From contig NC_134827.1 in the NCBI RefSeq assembly GCF_004210375.1, positions 105,013,285 to 105,077,284 of the forward strand: a stretch of DNA of 64,000 bases, in the 5' to 3' direction. Origin of the DNA: Tachypleus tridentatus. Lineage: Eukaryota; Arthropoda; Merostomata; Xiphosura; Limulidae. The position numbers were made by a program, and so were the translations under genes. Under the pieces are notes generated by a model. That model was not told the origin of the DNA. It saw only the letters and a program-made list of their open reading frames with translations, and did not search any database. Positions 34,401 through 45,769 of the stretch are shown piece by piece; the stretch's first letter is position 1; every line of letters begins with the position of its first letter.

Positions 34401-37400
34401 TTCTCCAGCCAATTTGCCTACACATAAATAAAAATGGCCACCTTGATACAATGGAACTGTTGAGGTTTATGTTCTAATCTGGATGACATCAAAACACTGA
34501 TTGCTTCCTACCATCCTGTATGTCTTTCCTTACAGGAAACATTTCTGAAACCTAATGATACAGTCACCTTTTGGTAGTTTTCTTTGCACAGAAATGACAG
34601 GCTGTGCAATGCATGGGGGTGGCACTGTTGGCTGATCAGCATGTGCCCACCCTGTCTTTGCCACTCGACACACCCTTTGGAGGCCGTAGCCATATGTGTT
34701 TCTTTGGGTCATACCATTACTGTTTGTTCTCTCTAGCTGTTACCTGGAGAGACCTGTGATCAATCAGACTTTGATGCTCTCATTGAATACTTGCCGTCTC
34801 CCTTTATAATCCTGGGGGACTTTAATGGACATCATCCTTTCTGGAGAAGTGCTGACATTGATATGGGTCACTCCATAGAGTGTATGCTCTCTGATCACAG
34901 CCTTTCTTTTTTCAATACTGGTTCTTCTACTTATTTCCATGCACCTAGTCAGTTCTTTACTGCTTTTGATCTCTCAATTTGTTCCCCTTCACTATTCTCC
35001 CCTTTTTTTTGGAGGGTTGACAATAATCCGTGAGGCAGTGATCATTTTCCTATAATTTTGTGGGACTGGCCATGGCCAATGTCACCCAACTCACGTGCCT
35101 TGGAGGAAGCTGGATCTAGTAAACTGGATCTCTTTCATTGCTCTCACAGAACTGGATCCTGCCATTGTCTGTAAGCCATCAATGGATGACTGTGTACAGG
35201 CAGCAGTAGCTGACTGTATTATACATGTAGCTGCTCAATGTATTCCTAAGACCTCAACACATTTTTCCACGATATCCTCATCCGTGGTGGAATCCTGCCC
35301 ACCACATAGCATGGAAGGCTCAAAAACGGGCCTGGGATGCATTTTGTAGGTATCCCACACTCTTGCACTGCATAGCTTTCCAGCAGGCCCATGCACATGC
35401 TCAGTGGGTAAGACATCAAAGCCAGAAGGAATCTTGGATTAAGTTCACAACCAGCATATCTTCTATCACCAATTCCAGTCATATGGGACAAGATTCAAAA
35501 GGTCAGTGGACAATATAATTCTGTCTCCTCTTGATCTTGTTCTCTGATGGCCAGGAAGTAGCTGATACCCAGAGCATTGCCGAAACTCTAGGTGAAAGCT
35601 TTTGCCAGATATCTAGCACTTCTGTTTCATTCTCCACCTTCTTAGCCATCAAGACTCGGGCAGAGAAATCACCTCTTTCCTTTCGAGCTGATTGTCTTTA
35701 TGACTATAATCATCCCTTTACACTGGTGGAACTCAAACTGGTCCTTCATCAGTCTGGCAGCACATCGATTGGACCTGATGATGTACACTATGAAATGCTG
35801 TGCCATCTAGCTCCTGCTTCTCTTACTATTCTTCTGATTGTTTTAACTATATCTGGCCATAAAACATCAAATCAACCAAGTATACGTGCTGACCAAAATG
35901 TTCAGTCTTCTACATCATAACCAAACATGAGAAATAACATATACAGCATTACTTTCTTCCCAATCTGTGTTTGTTGGTTCAAAACAAACAGTTCTTTCAA
36001 GTTATTCTGAGGGTAATAGTTATTAAGATGTTAAACATTGTGTGGCTGACAGGGCTACAAACACTTGACACAATTACCTGATTTAAAATAATTCTTTCTG
36101 TCTGAAGTAACTACAGTTTTAACTTTTTCCTTCAATCTTGTCAAGTTTGATCTTTTGTAAATGTTCTCATTAAACTGTGGTTCAATGAAATGAATATTTT
36201 TTTCACATAATATAAGATAAATTAGTAGGTTTATAATTGCTTTGTTATGGTTGTATTCTTGTTGTATTTTGTGTCAGTACAAGGCCTTGCAGTTGGGATT
36301 TGTTTTTCAGAGCAGTTTTTATGTGATTATTAGGCTTAGTAATGAAAATTTGTCTTTGAGAGTAGTTTTTTCTCTGTAAGTTACAGCTTTAGTCATCGGG
36401 ATGCATCTTTTGGAGTAGCTTTTTCTGTAAACACTGGGCTTAGTAATTACTCAATATCTTTCAGAAGTAATTTGATAGAGCCAATTATATCTTGCATTCA
36501 TGACCATATCTTGTGATACGATTTCAAGAAATGCCAAAAGCCTGACTAAATGAAATACTTGTTTTTTATTTAGATCACAGCTTTTTTTATATTCTAGATT
36601 TTGGGTAATTTAGGAAAAACCATATATTTAATTTTTGATGCATTAATTTAAAACAAGTTGTTTTATGGACTTCTTACAATACAGTTGTATGAATACCAAA
36701 ATGTAAGAGAGAGGTTTTCAGCTCTGACAATGGTAAACCATTACATACTCTACTTAAGGGTAATAAAGGTCAATATATGTCATATTTTCTTTACAGATAA
36801 TGGTGATATTATTGTTACCTTATTACCCGTGAATCAGAAGTGCCCCTGGATCACAAAGGCAGAGTTCAAGCCAGAATTGGTACCAGAGGAGCTTATGGCC
36901 CAGGGGCTCACAGTAAGAACATTACCAATTACAATTTGTTTTACTGTGTTACAGTAAAGTTCTCCAATAGGGTGTCACACTTTAAATGTTAACTTTTGAA
37001 AAAGTGGTCAGAATTTACATGGATGCATTGGAGCCTTGTTTTGTGGAAAATAGTGTGTAATTTTTTATACAAGATGCATATTTTAAATACCCAATCTATA
37101 TATCTTATCAATGATTTAACGTACGTTCTTAAATCTTTCACCTAAAACAGATGTTATAGAATTAACTCATTTACACTCAACATTGTCTTTCCAGTTGACA
37201 GTTGAAGACTACGTGATGGCTCTACAAGTTTTGGTGAACGACGTACGTTTCAACTTGTACATCACGTGCTACAAGCGTGTTTTGTTGGTGTGGATAATAT
37301 TAGGTTTCATCATCCTGCTCTCCCTGCTGTTCTCTGGTGTCCGAGGCCTCGCTCTGTTTGGTGGAGGAATTGTTTGGTTGATTGTAAATGCCATTGGAAT

Positions 37401-40400
37401 TTTTATTTGTATGTGGGTGAAAGTAAAGGTAAACATTTTGAAACTGTTGCTAATGGTAGAAGTGTAAAGTATACAACATTTGTAATAACTTATAAAGAAA
37501 AAATTAATTGATTTCATTGTTTTTATGATAAATAAATAAATGGTTCTGAGAATTTAATTGGCATCTTGAATGGAACAAAAATGTGTGTTTATTTTTATGT
37601 AACTACGTAGGTTGTATGTCATAGACAAATAGATATTTTCGGCCATGATACCAGTCTCTGTTCAAAGTTTTTGTAGAAGGGTTTTCCCATGAATATTATT
37701 TGAATTATAACAATTTTTAATTATCCAGTTATACAGAATGTTAGAGAGATGCATGGCAAGCGTAAACGCTTTGATGTTCAAGCACAGAACATTACTTGGA
37801 CTGGATGACAGAGGAAAGATATCCTGCCATAAGATTAATGTATCCTTATAGTGATGGTTACTTGTTTACATTGTTGGATCGTTGGTTGCATCTTCCATGA
37901 TCTTTTCTTTACGTACAGTGTATATTTTATTTTTTTACAATAGGCCTTCTTTAGTGAATGTACCAAAACCAAATTTTTTTTTCAAATGTCTCTGTAGCAA
38001 TTATTAGAAGAACATATGGTAGCTTTAAATTTTGTCTGATTTGAAATATTAATTTTTTCTGCAGTTATGGGATTGTTTTTACATGTTTATTATTGACAGA
38101 ATCCACAATTATTGAATATTAGGACAGTCACTCTGAAGAACTGACCAAAACAAAATTGGATAAAATCACTCATTTTTTATGTAAAACAAATTGGGATCCC
38201 AACAGTATTTAGTTCGATTTATTGCAATATTAATTGTACTTTTGTTTACAATATTTTCGCGAGTCGTACGTTTTGAAAGAACCCTTCAACCATCAGTTAT
38301 AAACCCTCAAACCACTCCTTGCATAAACGCTTGAGAAAAATGGACTCCACCAGTTATACTTCTAGTGAAGTGCAGAAGGTTTTGAAAACAGTGGTGTGGA
38401 ACACGTGTTATGATATTGTTTGAAAAAAACCTGAACTATTTTTTTTCTTTTTTTAAACTTAAAAACTTTTACAAAAACAAAAATTAATGAATCTGTTTAG
38501 AGGTGATTATGTAATTGGTAATGTTTATCGTAGCAGGATATTTGTTTTTTGGTGTGGAGAATTTTCAACTATCTCATACATTTCCCTTGACTTGTTATCA
38601 GCTAATTTTTGTTTATTTTGATGTCTCCTACTGTATAGTAAGTAAAAGTGTTGCTTGCTTTCAAGAGCTTTTATATTCAGACCATTTAAACTTAGTGTGA
38701 TATATTGCTAAAAGTGTTTTGTACATATGAACTGTGATTGTTTTCTTATGAATAACATTTGTTATAATGGTGTTAAAATTCATCATATCAATTACTAAAA
38801 AACAAAGAAACGATTAGATTTTTTTTTGTTAACTAAGCTTGATGAGATAATTGTGTGAAACAAATGATGTCTATATGATAGATCAGTACAAAGTTTCAGG
38901 CTTGTATCAATGGAACATTTCTTGAGCTCACGAGCGAAATTTAATTTCAGTCTTATGACATGTTGAAGAATGCTTGTTTCAATTTATCTTTTTGGTTTTT
39001 TTTTTTAAACTAAGAAAGATATAGGTTGACCTGATGTTATTATTTTCAGAAATACTTAAAAGATATGTTAGACAATGAAGATCCAGCTAGAAATGAAAAT
39101 ACAGTTGAAGTAAGTGTTTACAGTCTACGTCTGTTCACATACGCTCTCTTCACAGAAGTTGAGTTTGTAGTGAGTCCTTATATAATTTTATTAAGAACTT
39201 TGGCCAGTTGAAGGAGAGAGTAATCCGTCTAACCTGTCAGCATATTAAGGAATGTCAGATGTACCCAGTGTTAATTTACAATTATTCGAGCAACAGTGTA
39301 GTGTTTGGCTGTCATGCTACAACATTTGCTGTTTAACACAATTTATGAAAACAGAGAATTTTTTAATGATCTGAACATACCGGTTTAGGTTATTAAATTT
39401 AGGTTTTTTATTATTATTATTTAGCAACAATCAGAGAACCAGGTACAAAATCGACCCTTTGATCACTCCCGCATGGATATCGATACATCAGATATTATTA
39501 TAACAGGGAACACCACCACACGTGTTTCTCAGAAAGAGGTAGTTTTGCCATTCGTTTTGTTTTTAGAATACTTTTCTTGTAATTGTGGTGTCTTTATTTC
39601 TCAGCTTTAAGTAGGTTTGTAGGATTAAAACTGTATAATGTAGTAACAAGAGTGGAGAGTAATATAAAATCACGTTTCTGTTTATTATGCTGGATTGCAG
39701 GTCAATACAAGAAATTAATGTTTAATAATATATGGTGTGAAAGTAAATAAATAATTATGTGAAGTGCTTACCTTGATTGTGATGTATTCTGAATAGATGA
39801 AAGTTGATGAAAAATGACACGTAACCAATTTGATATAGTAAACATTGTAATAAGTAAACATTGTAATAAGTAAACATTGTAATTAGTAAACATTGTAATA
39901 AGTAAACATTGTAATTAGTAAACATTGTAATTAGTAAACATTGTAATTAGTAAACATTGTAATTAGTAAACATTGTAATAATTGTTTGCAAATAATAAAT
40001 AACATTCCAGCCACTATTGTGTCTGTCATATAACAGCTAGCCAGAGGAGTTTTGATATTGGGTGAATGGTCTTGTTGGTGTGTGGTTGACATATTGGCCA
40101 TGTAACAGTTGGCTAGAAGAGTCCTGATACTGGGTAAACAGTCTTGTTAGTATTAGATATACCAGATGTAGTGTGGTTTACATATTGGTCATGTAACAGT
40201 TGGCTAGAAGAGTCCTGATACTGGGTAAACAGTCTTGTTAGTATTAGATATACCAGATGTAGTGTGGTTTACATATTGGTCATGTAACAGTTGGCCAGAA
40301 GAGTCCTGATACTGGGTAAACAGTCTTGTTAGTATTAGATATACCAGATGTAGTGTGGTTGACATATTGGTCATGTAACAGTTGGCCAGAAGAGTCCTGA

Positions 40401-42069
40401 TACTGGGTAAACAGTCTTGTTAGTATTAGATATACCAGTTGTAGTGTGGTTTACATATTGGTCATGTAACAGTTGGCTAGAAGAGTCCTGATACTGGGTA
40501 AACAGTCTTGTTAGTATTAGATATACCAGATGTAGTGTGGTTTACATATTGGTCATGTAACAGTTGGCCAGAAGAGTCCTGATACTGGGTAAACAGTCTT
40601 GTTAGTATTAGATATACCAGATGTAGTGTGGTTGACATATTGGTCATGTAACAGTTGGCCAGAAGAGTCCTGATACTGGGTAAACAGTCTTGTTAGTATT
40701 AGATATACCAGATGTAGTGTGGTTGACATATTGGTCATGTAACAGTTGGCTAGAAGAGTCCTGATACTGGGTAAACAGTCTTGTTAGTATTAGATATACC
40801 AGATGTAGTGTGGTTGACATATTGGTCATGTAACAGTTGGCCAGAAGAGTCCTGATACTGGGTAAACAGTCTTGTTAGTATTAGATATACCAGATGTAGT
40901 GTGGTTTACATATTGGTCATGTAACAGTTGGCCAGAAGAGTCCTGATACTGGGTAAACGGTCTTGTTAGTATTGAATAGAGCAGATGTAGCATGGTTTAC
41001 ACATTACGGTGCACTCTTCTTACTTTGAATGACGTTTCATACTTTTTCAGGTTATTTTATTGTGCACCAAAGAGTTTTAAGTCCAGTTGCCACAAAAATC
41101 TTACTTCACATTTTGGGGCTGTGTCATAAGAGCTGTGGTTGAGCCCCACTATTTGATTTTAGTTGTCCAGGAACTGCTATGAGTAATGTCGACTAGCTGT
41201 GTGACTTCTAGCCCACAAGTTCAAAATTAGGGATGACTAATGCTGATAGACCTTTTACAGCTGTCCATAAACATCTTTAAACAAACACGAAAACAAACTT
41301 ATGAAAGTAAGAAAGAAGCAAACAAACTTTTTTATTGCAATAAATTACCGAGTTAGGGCTAAGAAAGGTAATGAAAAACCACATTCAACTGTAGACATTT
41401 TTTTTCATCTAGGTGTGTAAAAATAATTTGAGATATGTCTTATGTTTACCTCTTATCTACTGTGACCAAAACACTACTTTTAGCATCAGTAACTTAAACA
41501 CCAACTGTTTTGGTTTTGAACAAGATTAAATTGGCAAATTTCTATTTTATCAGTTGTTTAATTCATTACACATCAGAGCTAGGTTCATAATTTCTTATTT
41601 GTATCAACTTTATTTATTTACTTTACTGGAACTAACGTTATTCATCATTCAGAAGAGATACTTTGTTATCAGGTGACTGTTTATTTATTATTTCCATACT
41701 TCTATTTGTCACTTTTTAGTATTTTCTTTCAGAAATCAATTTGATGTGTAGAAAACTTGGTTGAAAATACAGTACATTACTTCTACTGATAAAACTTTGG
41801 ACGCACTGTTTGAAAAGGTCCCTGCTATGTTTTTGGTATTTCAGAAATATGCCGAGAAACTACTCGTGAGGTACAGCCAAAGATGGGTTAAAGAGTTTGT
41901 TCGAAAGAGACTGGACCTGAACATGCCTTTGCATGGGGACATAGAAGACAGAACGTCGCCTTGTCTTCCTCGACACTGCACGACGGCTCGTTGCCCGTGT
42001 CAGTACATTGAAGAGCATCTTCGATTCAAGCCTCGCAACAAATGCAGCATCAAAGAGTTCTTTATTTAG
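31442..42069 (+). CDS. TMEM268: TMEM268-like two-pass membrane protein (complete coding region, 8 exons)
   Basis: Joined exons encode about 508 residues. The first 186 are Ser/Pro-rich and probably disordered, with a basic proline motif (APKPPRRRSW). A conserved segment NNGDIIVTLLP leads to two adjacent membrane helices (VLLVWIILGFIILLSLLFSG, then about 24 residues ending NAIGIFICMWV). There follow HRTLLGLDD, the short FVYFDV motif, a polar linker, and a C-terminal block with LVFQKYAEKLLVRY and CPCQYIEEHL. These motifs match, in order, my memory of vertebrate TMEM268 (formerly C9orf91), which is about 340 residues, so this protein has a longer N-terminus. TMEM268 is an integral membrane protein of poorly defined function. 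Upstream untranslated exons are not located. Confidence 0.85.
31462..32020 (+). CDS. TMEM268: TMEM268-like coding exon 1
   Basis: The exon begins at 31442 after acceptor TTGATTTCTTTCAG; the first ATG, 20 bp in, opens the frame (MSEKLESSESGEAEPSS). The presence of an acceptor implies an upstream non-coding exon. The donor GTAAGT follows 32020 and leaves one base of the next codon. The encoded 186 residues are low-complexity Ser/Pro/Glu-rich and show no domain. Start choice is supported by the lack of any upstream in-frame ATG within the exon. Confidence 0.8.
32021..33300. other. TMEM268-like intron 1, 5' part
   Basis: Non-repetitive AT-rich intronic sequence; no embedded gene is visible. It is followed by the Jockey-like remnant. 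Confidence 0.65.
33310..35915 (+). pseudogene. Jockey-like non-LTR retrotransposon, degenerate, in TMEM268-like intron 1
   Basis: Plus-strand remnants in the order expected of a Jockey-group element. The ORF1 part (33480-33930) includes VQPYIPNPL and three zinc knuckles: CFQCQQFGHSKTSC and CASCSGKDHNAFEC fit CX2CX4HX4C, and the third (CTNCNGSHPSYF) has lost its last Cys. The ORF2 endonuclease starts near 34434 (MATLIQWNC then a stop, LQETFLKPND) and includes ILGDFNGHHPFW. The reverse transcriptase begins with PFTLVELKLVLHQSG and SIGPDDVHYEML (about 35720-35800) and then breaks off before the catalytic motifs. Stops and frameshifts are numerous. The sequence TGGCCATAAAACATCAAATC just after the break may be the element's own 3' tail. 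Confidence 0.85.
35916..36796. other. TMEM268-like intron 1, 3' part
   Basis: AT-rich intronic sequence without recognisable features, ending in a pyrimidine-rich tract before exon 2. Confidence 0.6.
36797..36912 (+). CDS. TMEM268: TMEM268-like coding exon 2
   Basis: Acceptor ATTTTCTTTACAG and donor GTAAGA. The phase (two bases completing the codon begun in exon 1) matches. It encodes NNGDIIVTLLPVNQ, then CPWITKAEFKPELVPEELM. It aligns with the segment before the membrane helices in vertebrate TMEM268. Confidence 0.85.
37195..37428 (+). CDS. TMEM268: TMEM268-like coding exon 3 (both membrane helices)
   Basis: Acceptor CATTGTCTTTCCAG and donor GTAAAC, 78 codons, phase 0 at both ends. It encodes TVEDYVMALQVLVNDVRF, then two hydrophobic helices separated by a short SGVRGLALFGG turn, and ends in the basic MWVKVK. 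The close spacing suggests a helical hairpin with both termini on the same side of the membrane. Confidence 0.92.
37729..37839 (+). CDS. TMEM268: TMEM268-like coding exon 4
   Basis: Acceptor TTTTTAATTATCCAG, 37 codons, phase 0. It encodes LYRMLERCMASVNALMFKHR, then TLLGLDDRGKISC. The donor is AAT-GTATCC, weaker than the others, but the product continues properly into exon 5 and the family alignment supports this boundary. Confidence 0.8.
38602..38637 (+). CDS. TMEM268: TMEM268-like coding exon 5 (36-bp small exon)
   Basis: Acceptor CCCTTGACTTGTTATCAG and donor GTAAGT bracket exactly 12 codons: LIFVYFDVSYCI. This corresponds to the FVYFD motif of vertebrate TMEM268. It was found by matching the family motif and splice sites, since it is too short to be found by length. 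Confidence 0.8.
39050..39109 (+). CDS. TMEM268: TMEM268-like coding exon 6
   Basis: Acceptor GTTATTATTTTCAG and donor GTAAGT enclose 20 codons, phase 0, encoding KYLKDMLDNEDPARNENTVE, an acidic linker. The region is poorly conserved, so the support is from splice sites and frame. Confidence 0.7.
39425..39538 (+). CDS. TMEM268: TMEM268-like coding exon 7
   Basis: Acceptor TTATTATTATTTAG and donor GTAGTT enclose 38 codons, phase 0, encoding a polar segment with FDHSRMDIDTSDIIITG. It matches the variable region between the FVYFD motif and the C-terminal block. Confidence 0.72.
39837..39979. repeat. 16-bp tandem array in TMEM268-like intron 7
   Basis: GTAAACATTGTAATAA / GTAAACATTGTAATTA repeats about nine times with exact 16-bp spacing. 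AT-rich simple minisatellite. Confidence 0.95.
40025..41007. repeat. 91-bp minisatellite, about 10.8 copies, in TMEM268-like intron 7
   Basis: The unit contains GTAACAGTTGGCCAGAAGAG, TCCTGATACTGGGTAAACAG and TCTTGTTAGTATTAGATATACC, then CATATTGGTCAT. GTAACAGTTGGC recurs about every 91 bp from 40102 to about 40920. The first copy is shortened and diverged, and the last is diverged at its end. Internal copies differ mainly at GTTTACAT/GTTGACAT and GGCTAG/GGCCAG. Confidence 0.96.
41060..41290 (+). mobile_element. SINE-A-like relic, highly diverged
   Basis: Scattered family matches in order: GCCCCACTATT, GTCGACTAGCTG, AAATTAGGGATGACTAATGC and a CAAACACGAAAACAAAC tail. It is much older than the other copies. 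Confidence 0.45.
41773..42069 (+). CDS. TMEM268: TMEM268-like terminal coding exon
   Basis: Encodes YITSTDKTLDALFEKVPAMF, LVFQKYAEKLLVRYSQRWV, then CPCQYIEEHLRFKPRNKC and the stop TAG at 42067. The block aligns with the vertebrate C-terminus (LxVFxxYYxRLLV, then PCPCQLIEAYI). The 5' boundary is uncertain: the in-frame acceptor TACAG before 41773 has no good pyrimidine tract, while a strong TTTTCTTTCAG at 41732 would put the exon out of phase. A further good acceptor-like site at 41844 would remove conserved residues. Confidence 0.8.
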   Translation, partial: YITSTDKTLDALFEKVPAMFLVFQKYAEKLLVRYSQRWVKEFVRKRLDLNMPLHGDIEDRTSPCLPRHCTTARCPCQYIEEHLRFKPRNKCSIKEFFI

Positions 42070-42413
42070 GTACACGTGAAATGTTTTCCATCAGAAACAT
42101 AAGTTAATTGTCGGGGTAGCATTAATAATAGTTTTGTTCTCGCTTTCTCCTGTTTTAATATGTAAATATATAAGAACTGTCTTCATATCCAGTCTCGTAT
42201 TAACATCAAAAACTTACAATTATGAATCTCTTTTTTTTTTTTAAATGTTTTTATGTTTAATATTTTTACAAGTCATGTAATACTGCTGTTTATTATACAG
42301 TTGTAAACAAATTGAAACTACTGTTAATAACTTTGGAACTTGTATTTTTTAGTACGTGGATAATTAACGTTTTTATTAAATTGACCGACAAAGACATTAA
42401 CTTCCTTTTTCCC

Positions 42414-42419
42414 AATAAA
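42414..42419 (+). terminator. Possible poly(A) signal of the TMEM268-like gene
   Basis: AATAAA about 345 bp after the stop codon. The 3' flank is AT-rich and longer 3' UTRs are possible. Confidence 0.4.
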
Positions 42420-43849
42420 AATAAGCATATCTGATTTTTTCCCTGAAAAAATTAAAATTATGTGTTTTTAAAATTAGTTTTTTGTGACCATTATAATTTT
42501 TTTAAACAGAGTAAGTTTGTAGAAAAGATTTGAAAAGGAGCTTTTTGAACATATTCGAAAGATTTTTTATCAAAACTTGGGAGATTCTGTATTGTGCTTG
42601 AGGTTCCTCAAAGAAGGAAATAAGTTAGGTTTAAACATAAATTGTCTTTTTCTTTTTACACAATAATTTAAAAATGAGCTAATACCTTTGTACTGTTTAG
42701 AAATTTCTATTTATGTTATTAATGTACTTTCCCTCAGCAGGTAGCCTGATGTGGCTTTGCTCTAAGAAACACGTAATATTCTTTATTTTATAGACTGAAT
42801 TATTCAAATTTGTGCTAAGTAGTATTATGTATTGCAGTATTCAAGTAAGGGTTTGTTTTTAAGGGGTACCAGTATAAGACTAGGTGATTTCTTTTTTGTT
42901 ACCCTTGAACTGGATGTGTGATCAACAAAATGTATTTCTGAACACGTACGAGATTATAGTGAAGAAAATGTTAAAAATTATTAATCACAGTTTGAAATAT
43001 TCAGCAATCGAGTGGCTTCAGAAACAATGTTGTTAATATAATAAAAAAAAAATATAAGGCTTAGAAACCAAGGAGCTTTCTTGGAAAGTCAGTAGTAGAG
43101 CTTATAAAAAATATATATGTTGTTACCATGGAACTTCTATTTTTGGACCATTTATTATTTTTAGCTCAGTTAACTTTTGCAATACTGACAACTGAATGAC
43201 AGCAATATATGTGTTTAAAGAAATGACAAAGTTTTACGAAAACTCGAGGTAGAAACAGGCAGCTTTTGTGTTCAGAGAGGTTATTCAAATTGCATACGTT
43301 TGCTCATTTTGTATTGTTTGTTTTAACTGTTGTAAGGTTATTCGTTGAGTACAGTGACTTCTTGGTTCCTTGTTACGTGATTCACATTAACCATCTTTAA
43401 AATACTTTAATCAAGTTTTTAATGTAACATTATTAGCTTAATAACTGTAAGTAAACTATAAAGCATAATGTTTTTAAAATATTGCAGAGAAACCATCACA
43501 AAGACGTGGTTAAATTGTTAATGAATGAAGACTTTGTTTAAAAAGGAAATCACAAATTAAACCTATTTGTTATTATGATAAATGTGTATGTGCTTTTTCA
43601 AAGAGAGCAGTTTATGTTATTTAAAACTGATATATGCCAATAATTACTTTGTAGTAATCTGTTTTTTTGATACAACCATTTTTCACCATTGTAAGCCATG
43701 TGCCAGCAAAGTCTACTGTAAATTTGGAATCCTAAATTTAACAAATATTTTTCGTGTTTATTATAAAAAATGAGTGTTCAGGTGATTGAATAGATGCATT
43801 AATTATTTTATATATTTAATTGTACCTGAACTTGTTTACTTTAAGAAGT
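42420..43849. other. AT-rich flank downstream of the TMEM268-like gene
   Basis: Possibly long 3' UTR. A short SINE-B-like scrap (GTAGCCTGATGTGGCTTTGC) lies near 42740-42765. No coding exon was recognised. Confidence 0.5.
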
Positions 43850-43975
43850 GCCCCCAAGTGTTTCAGCAAGCAGTGAGGGTGAGCGTGTATAATGCTAAAA
43901 TTTGGGATTCGATTTATCTGGCAATCACAGCTCAGATAGTCTGCCATGTAGCATTACATTAAAATAAAATAATTT
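43850..43975 (+). mobile_element. SINE-B copy, diverged
   Basis: Begins GCCCCCAAGTGTTTCAGC, has a B-box-like GGGATTCGATTT and CTCAGATAGTCTGCCATGTAG, and ends in an ATTAAAATAAAA tail. Confidence 0.7.
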
Positions 43976-44410
43976 AAAGTAGACATGGGGTTTGAAGAAA
44001 ATCCTAGAATGAAATGGTTTTTTTTATAGAACTATCTTTTTTATGTTTTTTATGAAATGCAAAGAGATTGGAAGATAGACTAGGATATTTGAAATGATGT
44101 TTCAAACGATGCGTATCATTGTTAGTGAGTATCAGGACTGAAACTGAATGAGCTTCAGTGCTTAACTTTTAATTTAGAATATTTTGAAATGTGAGTGGTT
44201 ATTAGTTATACAAAAGTTTGTGTTACCACACTCGTACGTTACATCAAAAACAGTAATTTTTATGAAGCATTTGTTAGGTTCTCTTGAACTTGTTAAGTAT
44301 TTTATCGTTACAAATGAATGAAAAGTTTTAACTGTTGTTACTCGGATGCTTAGCTAAATTTTCCAGGTTGATTGTAAGTGAATATTAAAAAGATTTCTAA
44401 CTTTAACTTA

Positions 44411-44478
44411 AACCCTAACCTACCTATGATGATTAATATTTTTAAACCCCAACATACCTATGATAATTAATATTTTCA
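44411..44478. repeat. 33-bp imperfect tandem duplication
   Basis: Two adjacent copies sharing CCTATGATGATTAATATTTT and CCTATGATAATTAATATTTT. Short and AT-rich. Confidence 0.6.
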
Positions 44479-45769
44479 CCAGTTTAGAGATTTAAACATT
44501 AACGTGTAATGTTTTATACAGAATATTTCACAAATAATTTTTAAAAACAAAAACTTTAATAAGTAGGAATTCTAATTTTTTTTCATCATATAAAATTAGA
44601 GTAATTACATATTTAGGAACATGCACCTCCTTGGAGATTTTGTCCAAAGTATCTATAGCTCAGATTTTAAAATACACCAACTAACAGAGTGTACATTTTA
44701 GTATTAGAAGATGCATACACACATAAAGTAGTACAGTAAAATAAATTCCACTAGCTTGACTGTTTTCCATTAACTAATCAGTTGGTGGAAATCTACACTT
44801 GTGCAGAACTTCATCAAAATAGGATGTAGAATTTGTTTACAAATATGTGTGTGGAGATTTTCAACAGGTGTAATACTTGGCTTGAACACGTGAACACAAA
44901 TACTATACTTTGGAAGTTTACTCTGTGCATCTTGAAAGTTCTTCAGTGACAGAGTGAACCTTGTTAGTGCAACAGTTACTATTTTTCTTTAGTTATTGTC
45001 CATTTATTTTTCTTAAATAATGACTATAAATAGTTTATTTGTATTTCACATATCAAGACCAGCGTAAGATTATAGTTTACTAACCTACAAGTTCTGACAG
45101 TCCTTCAGAAACTTAGTTTAGAAGGATGAGTGAATATTAACACAGGAAGTTCATTAGTGTGTCATAGGAGTGATTGTAAAACTAAAATATGTACACTTCC
45201 ATTAGTAATCGCATCAGTTATGCACGTCAAACTGAAGTTGATAACTAAGTGTACTGGCTGTGTTCCAAACTGTGAATATGGGGATCCCTAGTTTGCATCC
45301 AGTTGCCATGAAATCACTCTCAACACTTTGTGTATCATAATAGAGTTTGATGAATTAAAAAAACAGTTCTGAGGATTCATGTTTGGGAATGAAAACAATC
45401 TGTCTGTTGTAAAATATTATGTACATAGGAGTATAGTGAGGTGTGGAAACCGACTGGATCCAATTTCATGTAGGCTAGGTTTGACTTTTAAGGGTTTGGT
45501 TGGTCTATTAGATTAGCTTTGGGTTTAGGTGTTATTTTGCTATGTACGAATGCATGTCTGAGTGTTTGTTTCTTTTTGTGTCATGGATCTTATAAACAAA
45601 ACAAGAAACTAAAATATCCAGGAAGTTTACGTGCCCCTAGAGTTGCGAGAGGGCAACCTCACCTTGACTGAGCCTGTTGTGTTCACCTCTTACTATAAGC
45701 CATAACGTCTTTTAATGATGGTTGTTGTAAGTATTAAAACTTTAAGATAAACTACAGATCAGTGTTTTG

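Noticed and set aside
41818..41844. Possible 27-bp intron (GTCCCT...TTTCAG) in the TMEM268-like terminal exon
   Set aside because: Too short to be spliced, and the residues it encodes align with the conserved C-terminal block.
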